Positions 1 through 9,100 of a DNA stretch of 22,367 bases are shown here, piece by piece. This stretch comes from Bacteroidales bacterium. GTDB taxonomy: Bacteria > Bacteroidota > Bacteroidia > Bacteroidales > 4484-276. The notes beneath the pieces are model-generated. The model saw only the letters and a program-made list of their open reading frames with translations. It did not search any database and had not been told where the DNA came from. A program made the position numbers and the translations under genes. The DNA lies in contig JAGYLT010000009.1 of the NCBI GenBank assembly GCA_018400545.1, forward strand, positions 1-22,367, written 5' to 3'. Every line of letters starts with the position of its first letter. Position 1 is the stretch's first letter.

Positions 1-1
1 T

Positions 2-3000
2 GCAGGAAATGATTATGATTTTCAGGATGCAGAAGCTGGAAATTATGCTGCTTTACTTTGGGAAACCAATGGTGATGGTTCATTTGATGATCCTACAGCT
101 TTGAATCCTACTTACACCCATGGCCCTGGTGATGAAGCAAATTTTGGTGTTGAACTTTGTTTAACCGCTCAACCAATCGACCCCTGCCAGGCTTCTGTTC
201 AGGACTGCATGATTCTGCAAATCGGTTCAATGCCGGAGATTACAGCCGGGCCGGATGTAACACTTTGTGCTGAAGATCAGTATCTGATTGTTGATGCATC
301 TGCAGTTAATTTCAGTTCGCTGGAATGGACAACCCAGGGTGATGGTACCTTCGACGACAACTCCATCGTAAACCCGGTCTATTTTATGGGTACACAGGAT
401 TTGGTCAATGGCTCGGTTGAATTGTGCATGAACGCTGAACCTGTTCCGCCGGCAACCATCAGCGCCACAGATTGCATGGTGCTTTCGGTTGTTTATGAAC
501 CCACAGCCAATGCCGGTGAGGATGTAACACTGTGTGGTGACGAACCTTATTTACTTCAGGGTAGTGCTGAAAATTACTGTGACTTAATCTGGACAACTTC
601 CGGTGACGGTGAATTTAGCGATGCCGGTCTGCTACAGCCACTTTACACGCCCGGAATTCAGGATATGGCCAATGGTTCAGTAGAACTTTGTTTTGAAGCC
701 GCTCCATGTGCGCCTTGCACAGTAGCTGCAACTGCTTGCATTACAATGACACTGCTTGAAGCTCCAGAAGCCAATGCAGGCAACGACATTAACATTTGCG
801 AAAATAAAACAGCCTCCTTATCAGGAAGTGTTGACAATAATTGTGATTTCTACTGGGAAACCAATGGCGATGGTGAATTTGATGACATTACATCATTAAC
901 ACCAACGTACACCCCGGGACCTAATGACATACTTAATGAATTTGCGGAAATATGCCTGGTGGCTCTACCATGTAGCCCATGCAATACAGAAGTTTCAGAT
1001 TGCATGTTTGTAAACATTCAATTACTTCCACAACCTGATCCCGGACCGGATGCCAGCATTTGCCTTGGTGATACGTATGAATTGAATGCGACACTGGAAA
1101 ACGGAAGTGGATCTACCTGGCAAACCAGTGGTAGTGGTACTTTCAGTAATATGGGATCACTGGAAACCACGTATTTCCCAAGTCAGAACGACTATACAAG
1201 TGGATCAGTGAATCTAACTTTGATTGCATTCCCAACATCCCCATGCACAAACTTTCAGTCTGAATCTATGACGCTTTCGTTTGTGCTTGATCCAACAGTG
1301 GATGCCGGCGAAGATGTTACAGTTTGTTCAACCGAACCCTATACATTGCAGCCCGACATAGAGGATGCATGCGGCGTTGTTTGGGAAACCAGTGGTGATG
1401 GAGAATTCGATGATAATACACTCATTAATGCAACATATATTCCAGGCCCGAATGATGTGGTTACAGGGTCAGTAGAGCTTTGTGTTACAGGGTTACCATG
1501 TGGCTCATGTGAAACACCTGATTCGGATTGCATGATTATAACATTTATTCCCGGCCCGGTGGCGGATGCAGGAAATGATGCAACCATTTGTGAGAATCAG
1601 GTTTATGAGTTGGGTGGAAGTTCAGAAAATGATTGTGGAACTGAATGGACCACCAGTGGTGATGGTACTTTTGATAACCCCAATGCGCTTAATGCGGTTT
1701 ATACACCGGGAACAAATGACTTAAACAATGGTTCCGCAGTAATAACATTATCAGCACAAGCATGTGCTCCATGCGAAAACGCGGTTTCCGATGACATGAC
1801 CCTTGAATTTGCACCACTGCCTATTGTAGATGCCGGGCCGGATGCTTCAGTACTCGCCGGAGAGGATTATCAGGTTTTGGAAGCTTTTGTTTCCAATGCA
1901 AGCTCATATAGCTGGTCAACAAATGGTGATGGTGAATTTGATGACGCCACCAATATTTCACCAATATACACACCTGGTGATGGGGATATTGCCGGTGGTT
2001 CTGCAACACTGTGTCTTACGGCTCAGGCAACCGATCCTTGTGTTTCAGCGGTTACGGATTGTATGGAATTGTTCATAAGTTCTCCGCCCATGGCAGACGC
2101 CGGGCCGGATTTAACAATTTGCGAAAACGGCACGATAACGCTTGAAAATGCCAGTGCTGAAAACTACAGCAATTTACTTTGGACAACTATTGGTGACGGT
2201 ACTTTCGGTAATAGTGGAATAGAAAACCCGGTTTATTTCCCGGGAACTGCAGATATTCAAAATGGTGAAGTACAACTTTGTCTTGAAGCCCAGCCAATTC
2301 CGCCTGCTACACAAAGTGATGAGGATTGCATGACCCTCTTTTTCCAGCCGGCTCCTGTAGCCAATGCCGGAGATGATATCACGGTTTGTGAAGACCAGCA
2401 GGTGCAGCTTGCCGGATTTACTGAGCATGACTGTGGTTCATTCTGGACAACTGATGGAGACGGACTTTTTGATGATTCATCCTTATTGGGTGCTGTTTTC
2501 ACGCCCGGAAGTCAGGATATTGCTGATGGAACGGTCACTGTCTGTCTTACAGCGGAACCATGTGAACCTTGTGATTTAGAGGATCAGGACTGTCTTACCA
2601 TTACAATCGTTAAGAATCCTGTAGCTACTGCCGGCGAAGACGATGTAGTTTGTGAAGGCGATTCTTATACTTTGTCCGGCAGTGTGGAAAATGCCTGCGG
2701 TTTGACCTGGACCACACTGGGAACGGGAACTTTTGATGATACAGGCCTTGCCGATGCTACCTACTATCCTTCACTTGATGATATATCGAACGGATCAGTT
2801 GAATTATGTCTCCAGGCTGACCCTTGTGCTCCATGTACAGCTTCGGCAAGCGATTGTATGGTTCTGACTTTTGCTCAACCACCAACTGGATTTGCCGGAG
2901 AAGATGTCACAATTTGTGAAGGGCAGTCTGTTTCACCGGATGCTTTTGCATCAAATGCCTGTGGGTTCCTCTGGACTACCAACGGCGACGGTAGTTTTGG

Positions 3001-4196
3001 CGACAACTCCATAATTGAGGCCACCTATGTTCCAGGGCCGCAGGATATTGCTGATGGCAGTGTAGAAATTTGCCTCGAAGTATTCGCCTGCGATCCCTGC
3101 AACGGAAATATTTCTTCCTGTTTGAATATCACGATACTAAAACAGGCACAAGCATTTGCCGGTGAAAATGATGTTGTTTGCGAAGGAAGTGAATATCAGC
3201 TTAACGGTGATGTGTCTGATGCATGCGACTGGCAATGGACAACAAATGGCGATGGCGGGTTTGATGATGCCGGAAGTTTGACCGCAGTTTATACGCCGGG
3301 TACCGGCGATATCGCTGCCGGATCAGTTGAGATTTGCCTTGAGGCATTTTCATGTGATCCGTGCACTGCTTCCGATCAGGATTGTATAACGCTTACCTTT
3401 CAGCCGGAGGCTACCGCAGAAGCCGGAGAAGATGCTACAGTTTGTGAAGTTCAGGATGTCCAATTGGCAGGCCTGGCCGGAAATGCCTGTGATTTTTACT
3501 GGACTTCAGATGGTGACGGACAGTTTGACAATGCTTTACTTGAAAATGCGGTTTACACTCCCGGTAGTGGAGATGTAACAACAGGTCAGGTAGCACTCTG
3601 TTTCACGGCAGTAAGCTGTAATCCATGCGAAACAGAAATAACCGATTGCCTCACCCTGACCATCGTTTCCAATCCGGTTGCCGATGCCGGCCCGGATCAA
3701 TCGATCTGCGAAGATCAGACGGTAACGCTCAACGGACAGGCTACGCAACCTTGCGGAGTGAGCTGGACTACCAGTGGTTTCGGTTCTTTTGATGATAATC
3801 AGTCGCTTTCAGCAGTTTATACGCCAGCCGGTTTCGATTTCGGTCTTGGAGAGATTGAGCTTTGCCTAACGATTCAACCCTGCAACCCATGCACATTGCC
3901 AGATGTTGACTGTATGACTGTTACGATCCTTGAAGTTCCGGAAGTGTTTGCCGGTGAAGATGATGCAGCCTGTGTGGACGCTTCATATCAGCTTGATGCA
4001 AATGCTGAAAATGTTAGTGGTGTGCTTTGGTCAACATCTGGTGACGGAACCTTTGATAACCCGGAAATTCCCGATGCGCAATATCTGCCCGGAGCAGGCG
4101 ATGGAATCGCAGGCATGGCAGATCTTACCTTAACCGGATACCCGGTAGATCCCTGTACGCTGGTTGCAACAGATGTAATCACGCTTACCTTCCATA
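2..4196 (+). repeat. Tandem array of ~264-bp (88-residue) Cys-rich modules, 15 complete plus 1 partial
   Basis: Complete modules start at about 242, 509, and then every 258-270 bp; for example module 7 is 1829-2095 and module 8 is 2096-2362. A truncated module 0 fills the left edge and aligns with module 7 from the AG(E/N)DY position. Copies have diverged at the DNA level, so this is an old protein repeat rather than a recent tandem duplication. Cysteine content defines classes. Modules 2, 3, 5 and 9-14 have six. Module 6 has four. Modules 4 and 15 have two. Modules 1, 7 and 8 have three, and module 0 shows three in its visible part. Modules 1 and 8 are especially alike (NPVYF and PPAT in both), as are 0 and 7, so the 0-1 and 7-8 pairs look like copies of one ancestral two-module unit. 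Confidence 0.93.
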
Positions 4197-5335
4197 ATTG
4201 TCAAACAACTGTAATTCCTGCCGGATGGTCAGGTATTTCAACCTGGATAGATCCGCTGGATGATGACCTTGAAGAAATCTTTGATCCAATTATTGGTGAA
4301 TTGATCATACTCCAGGATATGCAGAATTCATGGTGGCCGGCTGAAAATCTCAACACAATCGTAGCCTGGGATTATCAGAAAGGCTATAAGATAAAAGTTG
4401 ATGAAGAGGTTACACTGAATATTCCCGGTAACCTGCCTGCAGACAAAAACTTAACGCTGGATGCCGGTTGGAACCTTATTCCGGTGCTCAGTTCCTGCCC
4501 CGTGGATGTGGAAGCCCTGTTTGCCGGCACAAGCCTTATCATCGTTAAAGAAGTTGCCGGCTGGCAATTGTACTGGCCTCAGTTTAACATCAACAGTCTT
4601 GAATATGCGCAACCGGGTAAAGCATACCTGGTTAAAATGGAAACATCAGAAACCATTACCTTCCCCGATTGTGATGATCTAAAAGCATATCCGCAAAATT
4701 CCACAGGCAGCCTCACTCCACCAGCAATATGGACGGATGTGAAGCCCACAGCTATTTCTCATGTTGTGGCCATTCCTGAAGGAGCGGTTGGTTTTGATGA
4801 ATTTAATACAGGTGATTTTATGGGTGTGCTGGATGATGCAGGAAACTGTTTTGGTTTTGCTGAATGGACCGGAAATACAAGCAGTATTACGATTTATGGT
4901 AACGATCCGCTTACTTTGGAAAAAGAAGGATTTGAACCCGGTGAACCCATGACACTGGTACATCTGGAAAATCAATCACAGGTAATTACTGACCTCATGG
5001 TGGTTTATGATGATAACTTCCACGCGGATGGGCAATTTATTGAAAATGGCATATCTGTGTTGAAATCATTAAACGCCACCGGTATCAGCAGCCCGGATGC
5101 TCAGCAGGAAATCATTATTTATCCGAATCCTGTGAAGCAAATGCTGAATATTAAACTCGGCCGCATTGAAACTGCCAACCTGGAAGTGCTGAATATGCAG
5201 GGACAGTTGATTTGGTCAGGTGAAATAAACGATTCGGAAACCAAACTCGATGTATCAACTTTCAACAGTGGTGTTTACCTGATCCGGATTTCTGGAGATG
5301 GTTTCACCCATGTTGAACGGATTACGAAGCAATAG
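2..5335 (+). CDS. Giant T9SS-secreted modular repeat protein (5'-partial)
   Basis: The frame is open from base 2, so the true start lies upstream; at least 1777 residues are visible. Most of the protein (to about base 4196) is a tandem array of Ig/PKD-like modules of about 88 residues. Each begins AGxDxTxC, has a core W-T-T-x-G-D-G-x-F-D-D and Y-T-P-G, and ends E-L-C-L, PCxPC and DC. Next comes a region (4200-4700) with two similar units marked AGWSGIS and AGWNLIP. A domain at 4740-5060 (GDFMGVLDDAGNCFGFAEW and EPGEPMTL) resembles units found before T9SS tails in other Bacteroidia. The end is a type A sorting domain of about 75 residues, with the IIIYPNPV motif near 5111 and GVYLIRI near the end. 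Known for the family: such proteins cross the outer membrane by T9SS and are anchored or released after tail cleavage. Inferred: a surface or extracellular adhesin or structural protein; no catalytic domain is visible. The stop is followed by a hairpin terminator. Confidence 0.93.
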   Translation, partial: AGNDYDFQDAEAGNYAALLWETNGDGSFDDPTALNPTYTHGPGDEANFGVELCLTAQPIDPCQASVQDCMILQIGSMPEITAGPDVTLCAEDQYLIVDASAVNFSSLEWTTQGDGTFDDNSIVNPVYFMGTQDLVNGSVELCMNAEPVPPATISATDCMVLSVVYEPTANAGEDVTLCGDEPYLLQGSAENYCDLIWTTSGDGEFSDAGLLQPLYTPGIQDMANGSVELCFEAAPCAPCTVAATACITMTLLEAPEANAGNDINICENKTASLSGSVDNNCDFYWETNGDGEFDDITSLTPTYTPGPNDILNEFAEICLVALPCSPCNTEVSDCMFVNIQLLPQPDPGPDASICLGDTYELNATLENGSGSTWQTSGSGTFSNMGSLETTYFPSQNDYTSGSVNLTLIAFPTSPCTNFQSESMTLSFVLDPTVDAGEDVTVCSTEPYTLQPDIEDACGVVWETSGDGEFDDNTLINATYIPGPNDVVTGSVELCVTGLPCGSCETPDSDCMIITFIPGPVADAGNDATICENQVYELGGSSENDCGTEWTTSGDGTFDNPNALNAVYTPGTNDLNNGSAVITLSAQACAPCENAVSDDMTLEFAPLPIVDAGPDASVLAGEDYQVLEAFVSNASSYSWSTNGDGEFDDATNISPIYTPGDGDIAGGSATLCLTAQATDPCVSAVTDCMELFISSPPMADAGPDLTICENGTITLENASAENYSNLLWTTIGDGTFGNSGIENPVYFPGTADIQNGEVQLCLEAQPIPPATQSDEDCMTLFFQPAPVANAGDDITVCEDQQVQLAGFTEHDCGSFWTTDGDGLFDDSSLLGAVFTPGSQDIADGTVTVCLTAEPCEPCDLEDQDCLTITIVKNPVATAGEDDVVCEGDSYTLSGSVENACGLTWTTLGTGTFDDTGLADATYYPSLDDISNGSVELCLQADPCAPCTASASDCMVLTFAQPPTGFAGEDVTICEGQSVSPDAFASNACGFLWTTNGDGSFGDNSIIEATYVPGPQDIADGSVEICLEVFACDPCNGNISSCLNITILKQAQAFAGENDVVCEGSEYQLNGDVSDACDWQWTTNGDGGFDDAGSLTAVYTPGTGDIAAGSVEICLEAFSCDPCTASDQDCITLTFQPEATAEAGEDATVCEVQDVQLAGLAGNACDFYWTSDGDGQFDNALLENAVYTPGSGDVTTGQVALCFTAVSCNPCETEITDCLTLTIVSNPVADAGPDQSICEDQTVTLNGQATQPCGVSWTTSGFGSFDDNQSLSAVYTPAGFDFGLGEIELCLTIQPCNPCTLPDVDCMTVTILEVPEVFAGEDDAACVDASYQLDANAENVSGVLWSTSGDGTFDNPEIPDAQYLPGAGDGIAGMADLTLTGYPVDPCTLVATDVITLTFHNCQTTVIPAGWSGISTWIDPLDDDLEEIFDPIIGELIILQDMQNSWWPAENLNTIVAWDYQKGYKIKVDEEVTLNIPGNLPADKNLTLDAGWNLIPVLSSCPVDVEALFAGTSLIIVKEVAGWQLYWPQFNINSLEYAQPGKAYLVKMETSETITFPDCDDLKAYPQNSTGSLTPPAIWTDVKPTAISHVVAIPEGAVGFDEFNTGDFMGVLDDAGNCFGFAEWTGNTSSITIYGNDPLTLEKEGFEPGEPMTLVHLENQSQVITDLMVVYDDNFHADGQFIENGISVLKSLNATGISSPDAQQEIIIYPNPVKQMLNIKLGRIETANLEVLNMQGQLIWSGEINDSETKLDVSTFNSGVYLIRISGDGFTHVERITKQ

Positions 5336-5360
5336 ATATTGGTGGATTGTGAAGAAAATA

Positions 5361-5390
5361 AAAACGGCGCTGATTTTTCAGCGCCGTTTT
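5361..5390. terminator. Bidirectional intrinsic terminator
   Basis: A perfect 13-bp stem (5361-5373 with 5378-5390, core cggcgctga/tcagcgccg) closes a TTTT loop. It is flanked by an A run on the left and a T run on the right, so it can act on both strands. It lies between two convergent genes: 26 bp after the stop of the secreted repeat protein and 21 bp after the stop of the TlpA-like gene. Confidence 0.9.
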
Positions 5391-5410
5391 TTGTTTCAAT
5401 ACAACCAATT

Positions 5411-6499
5411 CTACTGGTTGAAAATTTCTTCCAGCTTTTCGTGCAGGGCTTCTTCGCGGAGGTCTTTGGCAATGATAACACCTTCCGGATCGAGCAGAAA
5501 ACTGGCTGGTATCGAGCTCACACCATAACGGTTTGAAGCTTCATTTTGCCAGCCTTTCAAATCCGACACATGAGTCCAGGTTAATTTATCATCTTCAATA
5601 GCTTCAAGCCAGCGCGATTTATCCTTATCAAGCGAAACACCCAGAATATCAAATCCTTTGTCGTGAAATTTCTGATAGGCTGCCACAATATTCGGATTTT
5701 CCCTGCGGCACGGCGAGCACCAGGAAGCCCAAAAATCAATCAGCAAATAATTACCTCTGAGACTTTCAAGTGAAACAGGATTGCCAACAGAATCATTCTG
5801 GGTAAAAAGAGGTGCTGTTTGTCCGATGGCCACGTCCTGCAGCTTCCCGATTTGTTCATCCATAATGGTAATATACTTCGATCCGGCAACCGCTTCCGGA
5901 AAGGCTGACCGCAATTCCACCAGGTCATCCAGTTGGAACTGGTACATATTGTTTACCGCAACATATGGCCCAACGGTATTATCAGCATTGGATTTAATAA
6001 AATCGATGGTGAAGTTGTTCTGGTTATCATCAATATTTTGAGCTTCCATTCTGATCTCTTCAATTCTTGCAGTATCGCCGCTGTTCATGGCTGTCCGCAG
6101 CTCTCCATACAGCGCATTGCGCTGCTCATCCAGTTTTGCTATGCCTTCACCATAACTTTCATAAATGGCCTGGGTTTCCGAGCCTTCATATTCCGGCTCC
6201 TCAATATTTCCGCCAATATTTATTTCACCGGGTTCCACAAAGAAGCGAAAGAATTTTTGATCGGCTTTAAATTCAAGAAAGTAAGCTTCCGGCAGGCCAA
6301 TTGTACCTGAAAACCTAAAAGTACCATCTGTGGTTTCCACCGAGTCGATGGGGACAAGATCGTTGTCCACTACTTTAGAAAGCACCACCCATCCCGGAGA
6401 GGCGTCTCCAATTTCTCCGGTAATATTGAAATTTTCTGATGGCCCCGAACACGCGGCGGCTATAATGAGCGTAAAAAATATCCAAAAAGCATTTTTCAT
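5411..6499 (-). CDS. TlpA-like thiol-disulfide lipoprotein with DUF4369-type N-terminal domain
   Basis: The product has 362 residues. I chose the ATG at 6499 because it gives a lipoprotein signal peptide (MKNAFWIFF...IIAAAC, lipidated Cys17). The same frame is open to 6589, but that extension carries a non-signal leader and overlaps mreD. Residues about 22-110 resemble DUF4369 (GEIGDASPGWVVLSK, then FRFSGTI). Residues about 225-360 are an AhpC/TSA-TlpA thioredoxin fold with active site W-C261-S-P-C264 and the conserved cis-Pro region SSIPASF. Known role of the family: disulfide exchange in the periplasm, often supporting cytochrome maturation or extracytoplasmic proteins. It starts 52 nt after mreD, so it is probably the last gene of the purH-mre unit, ending at the terminator near 5375. 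Its physiological substrate cannot be told from the sequence. Confidence 0.92.
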   Translation of the reverse strand: MKNAFWIFFTLIIAAACSGPSENFNITGEIGDASPGWVVLSKVVDNDLVPIDSVETTDGTFRFSGTIGLPEAYFLEFKADQKFFRFFVEPGEINIGGNIEEPEYEGSETQAIYESYGEGIAKLDEQRNALYGELRTAMNSGDTARIEEIRMEAQNIDDNQNNFTIDFIKSNADNTVGPYVAVNNMYQFQLDDLVELRSAFPEAVAGSKYITIMDEQIGKLQDVAIGQTAPLFTQNDSVGNPVSLESLRGNYLLIDFWASWCSPCRRENPNIVAAYQKFHDKGFDILGVSLDKDKSRWLEAIEDDKLTWTHVSDLKGWQNEASNRYGVSSIPASFLLDPEGVIIAKDLREEALHEKLEEIFNQ

Positions 6500-6551
6500 A
6501 CAGTGAAGCGTTTTTAATGTTTTATAAATGATTGAATCAGATAACGAAAGG

Positions 6552-7058
6552 CTACCTTTTATCTTGTTTGAAAGAGAAAAACTGCGCAACCAAAACCAGG
6601 ATCAGTGTTGCGGTTGAGCTGGCCAGAATGCGGTGCATGGTTTGAACAAGTCCGTCAATACTGAATATTTCCAGAAAAAACAACACGGTGTGATGCAGGT
6701 AAATGAGGATGAATGCATAAAAGAAAAACCACCGAAACCCCAGATCCTGAATTCCGGGGACAATGCCTGGTTCATATTCCTTTTTGGATTTCAGCAGGGT
6801 GATTACTCCGGGCCTGATAAAAGCTGTAAATACTGAGGCGGCTGCATTTAGTCCGGGAGTGTTGGTGAACATATCTACTCCAAGCCCCATCAGGAAAGCG
6901 GAAGCCAGCAAAAGCCAACCCGCTGTTTCGAAAGGCAGCAACATGATGAAATACACGTAAAAAGCCGGGTAAATATAGCCGCTGATCCGGATATGGTTAA
7001 ATATCAGTACCTGCAACAGTAAAATAATGATGAATCTTATGATATTGCGCCCGACCAT
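6552..7058 (-). CDS. mreD: Rod shape-determining protein MreD
   Basis: This 168-residue, strongly hydrophobic protein has about five membrane segments (first at residues 7-25). Its body fits the small MreD family (YPAFYVYFIMLLPFE, then FLMGLGVDMFTNTPGLNAAA). Its start lies 6 nt after the mreC stop, which supports translation as part of the mreBCD operon. MreD is an inner-membrane partner of MreC in the elongasome that guides side-wall peptidoglycan synthesis. The identification rests on hydropathy, the GLGVDMF region and gene order, since MreD sequences diverge widely. Confidence 0.92.
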   Translation of the reverse strand: MVGRNIIRFIIILLLQVLIFNHIRISGYIYPAFYVYFIMLLPFETAGWLLLASAFLMGLGVDMFTNTPGLNAAASVFTAFIRPGVITLLKSKKEYEPGIVPGIQDLGFRWFFFYAFILIYLHHTVLFFLEIFSIDGLVQTMHRILASSTATLILVLVAQFFSFKQDKR

Positions 7059-7064
7059 TTTCAG

Positions 7065-7892
7065 CTATTGAATTTCTTGGTTTTCGAGTTCCCTGAGCTC
7101 ATCTGCAAACAGGTTTTTCACCACATACACATGATGGATTTTGTTGAAATCTACTGCAAACTTCACATCAATTTTAAAGAAGTTATCCCCGGGTTCGATG
7201 GCGGATGTGTCAACCACACCAATCATTTCTCCTTCCGGATAAATAAACGAATACCCGCTGGTTACAATGGTATCACCTTTGCTAAAATGCACGTGCGAAG
7301 GGATATCCACCAGCTTTCCCATGCTGTAATCCTCACCATTCCAAAACAGCGATCCTACCTGGTTTGAACTTTTAAGCTTGGCGCTGATCCGTGCCTGGCT
7401 GTTCAGTATCGACATCACGGAACTGAAATTATCAGAAACTTCTATCACCTGGCCAACCACACCATTGGGAGCAACCACACCCATATCAGGTTCAAGCCCG
7501 TGATTCCGCCCTTTGTTGAGCTTCAGATAATTGTTTCGACGGTTCACAGAGTTTGAAATCACCCGGGCGGAAATGTATTTATATTGCGTCTCATTGATGG
7601 AATCCTCTGCAAAAAATGAGTTGGTATCTACCTGCAGAAAAGCTTCCGGCGTTAGATTTCTGTAGCGGGCGTTTTCTTCAGCCAGTTTATCATTGGCTTC
7701 TTTCAGGAAAAAATAGTCGGCAACATTGTCATAACCCATCAAAATATTACCGGTAATATCGCTGGTGGTGTTGATCACCACCCTGCGCTGGTAATAATTG
7801 TTGTTAAAGAGCAAAAACAATGCAATCGCTTCCAGGAACAAAAAGAGGAAAAAGAAATGGTTTTTCCAGAGGAAGACGATGAGGTTGCGCAT
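7065..7892 (-). CDS. mreC: Rod shape-determining protein MreC
   Basis: The product has 275 residues. A short cytoplasmic start is followed by one membrane anchor (residues about 12-29), a probable coiled coil (about 60-80, KEANDKLAEENARYRNL) and the beta-rich periplasmic domain of MreC. That domain shows RNNYLKLNKGRNHGLEPDMGVV and NGVVGQVIEVSDNFSSVMSIL, the best-conserved MreC segment. It sits between mreB (32 nt upstream) and mreD (6 nt downstream). MreC forms periplasmic filaments that contact MreB, MreD and PBP2. Length and domain order are normal. Confidence 0.95.
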   Translation of the reverse strand: MRNLIVFLWKNHFFFLFLFLEAIALFLLFNNNYYQRRVVINTTSDITGNILMGYDNVADYFFLKEANDKLAEENARYRNLTPEAFLQVDTNSFFAEDSINETQYKYISARVISNSVNRRNNYLKLNKGRNHGLEPDMGVVAPNGVVGQVIEVSDNFSSVMSILNSQARISAKLKSSNQVGSLFWNGEDYSMGKLVDIPSHVHFSKGDTIVTSGYSFIYPEGEMIGVVDTSAIEPGDNFFKIDVKFAVDFNKIHHVYVVKNLFADELRELENQEIQ

Positions 7893-7924
7893 TGGAATTT
7901 ACCGAGTTTTCAGGGTGCGGGGTT

Positions 7925-8947
7925 TTATTTGATAAGAAATGTAAATTTATCGAAGTTTTTCAGCGCTATACCGGTACCGCGTGCTACCGCCCTCAAGGGA
8001 TCTTCAGCAACGTGGATGGGCAGTTTGGTTTTCAGGTGGAGACGTTTGTCGAGGCCACGCAGCATGGAACCACCGCCGGCAAGATAGATACCGGTTCTGA
8101 AAATATCAGCCGAAAGTTCGGGAGGTGTCATTTCCAAAGCCTGAAGCACCGCCGTTTCTATTTTCGAGATGGATTTGTCGAGGCAGTGGGCTACCTCAGC
8201 ATAATTCACCGTAATTTCTTTTGGAATACCTGTGAGCATGTCGCGGCCATGTACGGCAAAATCATCAGGCGGGTTATCCAGCTCGGGCAGGGCGGCTCCA
8301 ACTTCTATTTTTATTCTTTCTGAAGTCCGTTCACCAATATTGATATTGTGCTGTTTACGCATGTATTCTTCGATGTCGGCATTGAAATCATCCCCGGCAA
8401 TACGGATGGATTTGTTGTTTACAATTCCGCCAAGGGCGATAACGGCAATCTCACTGGTACCGCCACCAATATCGATGATCATATTTCCGGTGGGCTCCAG
8501 CACATCAATCCCAATACCGATTGCGGCGGCCATGGGTTCATGGATGAGCCGCACTTCGCGTGCGCCTGCCTGCTCGGCTGAGTCTTTCACAGCACGTTCT
8601 TCAACCTCGGTAATTCCGGAGGGAATACAAATCACCATTTTCAGGGCGGGAGGGAACAGACTTTGCCGGATGCCGATCATTTTGATCATTTCACGGATCA
8701 TATATTCTGCCGCCTGAAAATCGGCAATAACACCATCGCGCAGCGGGCGGATGGTTTTGATGTTTTCGTGGGTTTTTCCGTGCATCATCTGTGCCCGTTT
8801 TCCCACCGCGATAATTTGTCCTGTGCTGCGTTCCATCGAAACAATGGATGGTTCATCTACCACTACTTTATCGTTGTAAATGATGATCGTATTGGCCGTA
8901 CCCAGGTCAATTGCGATTTCCCTCGTAAAAAATGAAAATAATCCCAT
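7925..8947 (-). CDS. mreB: Rod shape-determining actin homologue MreB
   Basis: The 340-residue length is standard. It opens with an amphipathic, Phe-rich N-terminus (MGLFSFFTREIA) that can bind the membrane. Actin-fold ATP sites follow: phosphate 1 at residues 14-19 (DLGTAN), phosphate 2 at 159-166 (DIGGGTSE), and the adenosine region near the C-terminus (LAGGGSMLRGL). MreB polymerises under the inner membrane and organises the elongation machinery. It is the first mre gene, 153 nt after purH. The gap holds no convincing promoter beyond one imperfect -7-like box near 8996-9003, so it may be read from the purH promoter, from its own, or both. Confidence 0.97.
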   Translation of the reverse strand: MGLFSFFTREIAIDLGTANTIIIYNDKVVVDEPSIVSMERSTGQIIAVGKRAQMMHGKTHENIKTIRPLRDGVIADFQAAEYMIREMIKMIGIRQSLFPPALKMVICIPSGITEVEERAVKDSAEQAGAREVRLIHEPMAAAIGIGIDVLEPTGNMIIDIGGGTSEIAVIALGGIVNNKSIRIAGDDFNADIEEYMRKQHNINIGERTSERIKIEVGAALPELDNPPDDFAVHGRDMLTGIPKEITVNYAEVAHCLDKSISKIETAVLQALEMTPPELSADIFRTGIYLAGGGSMLRGLDKRLHLKTKLPIHVAEDPLRAVARGTGIALKNFDKFTFLIK

Positions 8948-9100
8948 ACTTTTTTATATGCATTTACGGGCCCTGATTTTTGCCCGAAGATATCTCAAAT
9001 TAATAATTAAACAATCTCAAAGTCTTTCCGGTTTAGCACCCGGTAAATAATCTGGCCCTTACAGCAAAGCAAATTAGTGTCCAAGAAAGCCAGTATTGGT

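Noticed and set aside
2..4196. Regular ~264-bp periodicity as a possible CRISPR or satellite array
   Set aside because: The period is far too long for CRISPR, the copies are diverged at DNA level, and one open frame runs through all of them; it is a protein repeat.
6500..6589. N-terminal extension of the TlpA-like protein to 6589
   Set aside because: It would overlap the end of mreD and bury the lipoprotein signal peptide; the ATG at 6499 fits better.
8232..8717. Long plus-strand open frame (161 codons) opposite mreB
   Set aside because: It is a shadow of the well-conserved mreB frame; its translation is Ser/Ile/Pro-rich with no motif.
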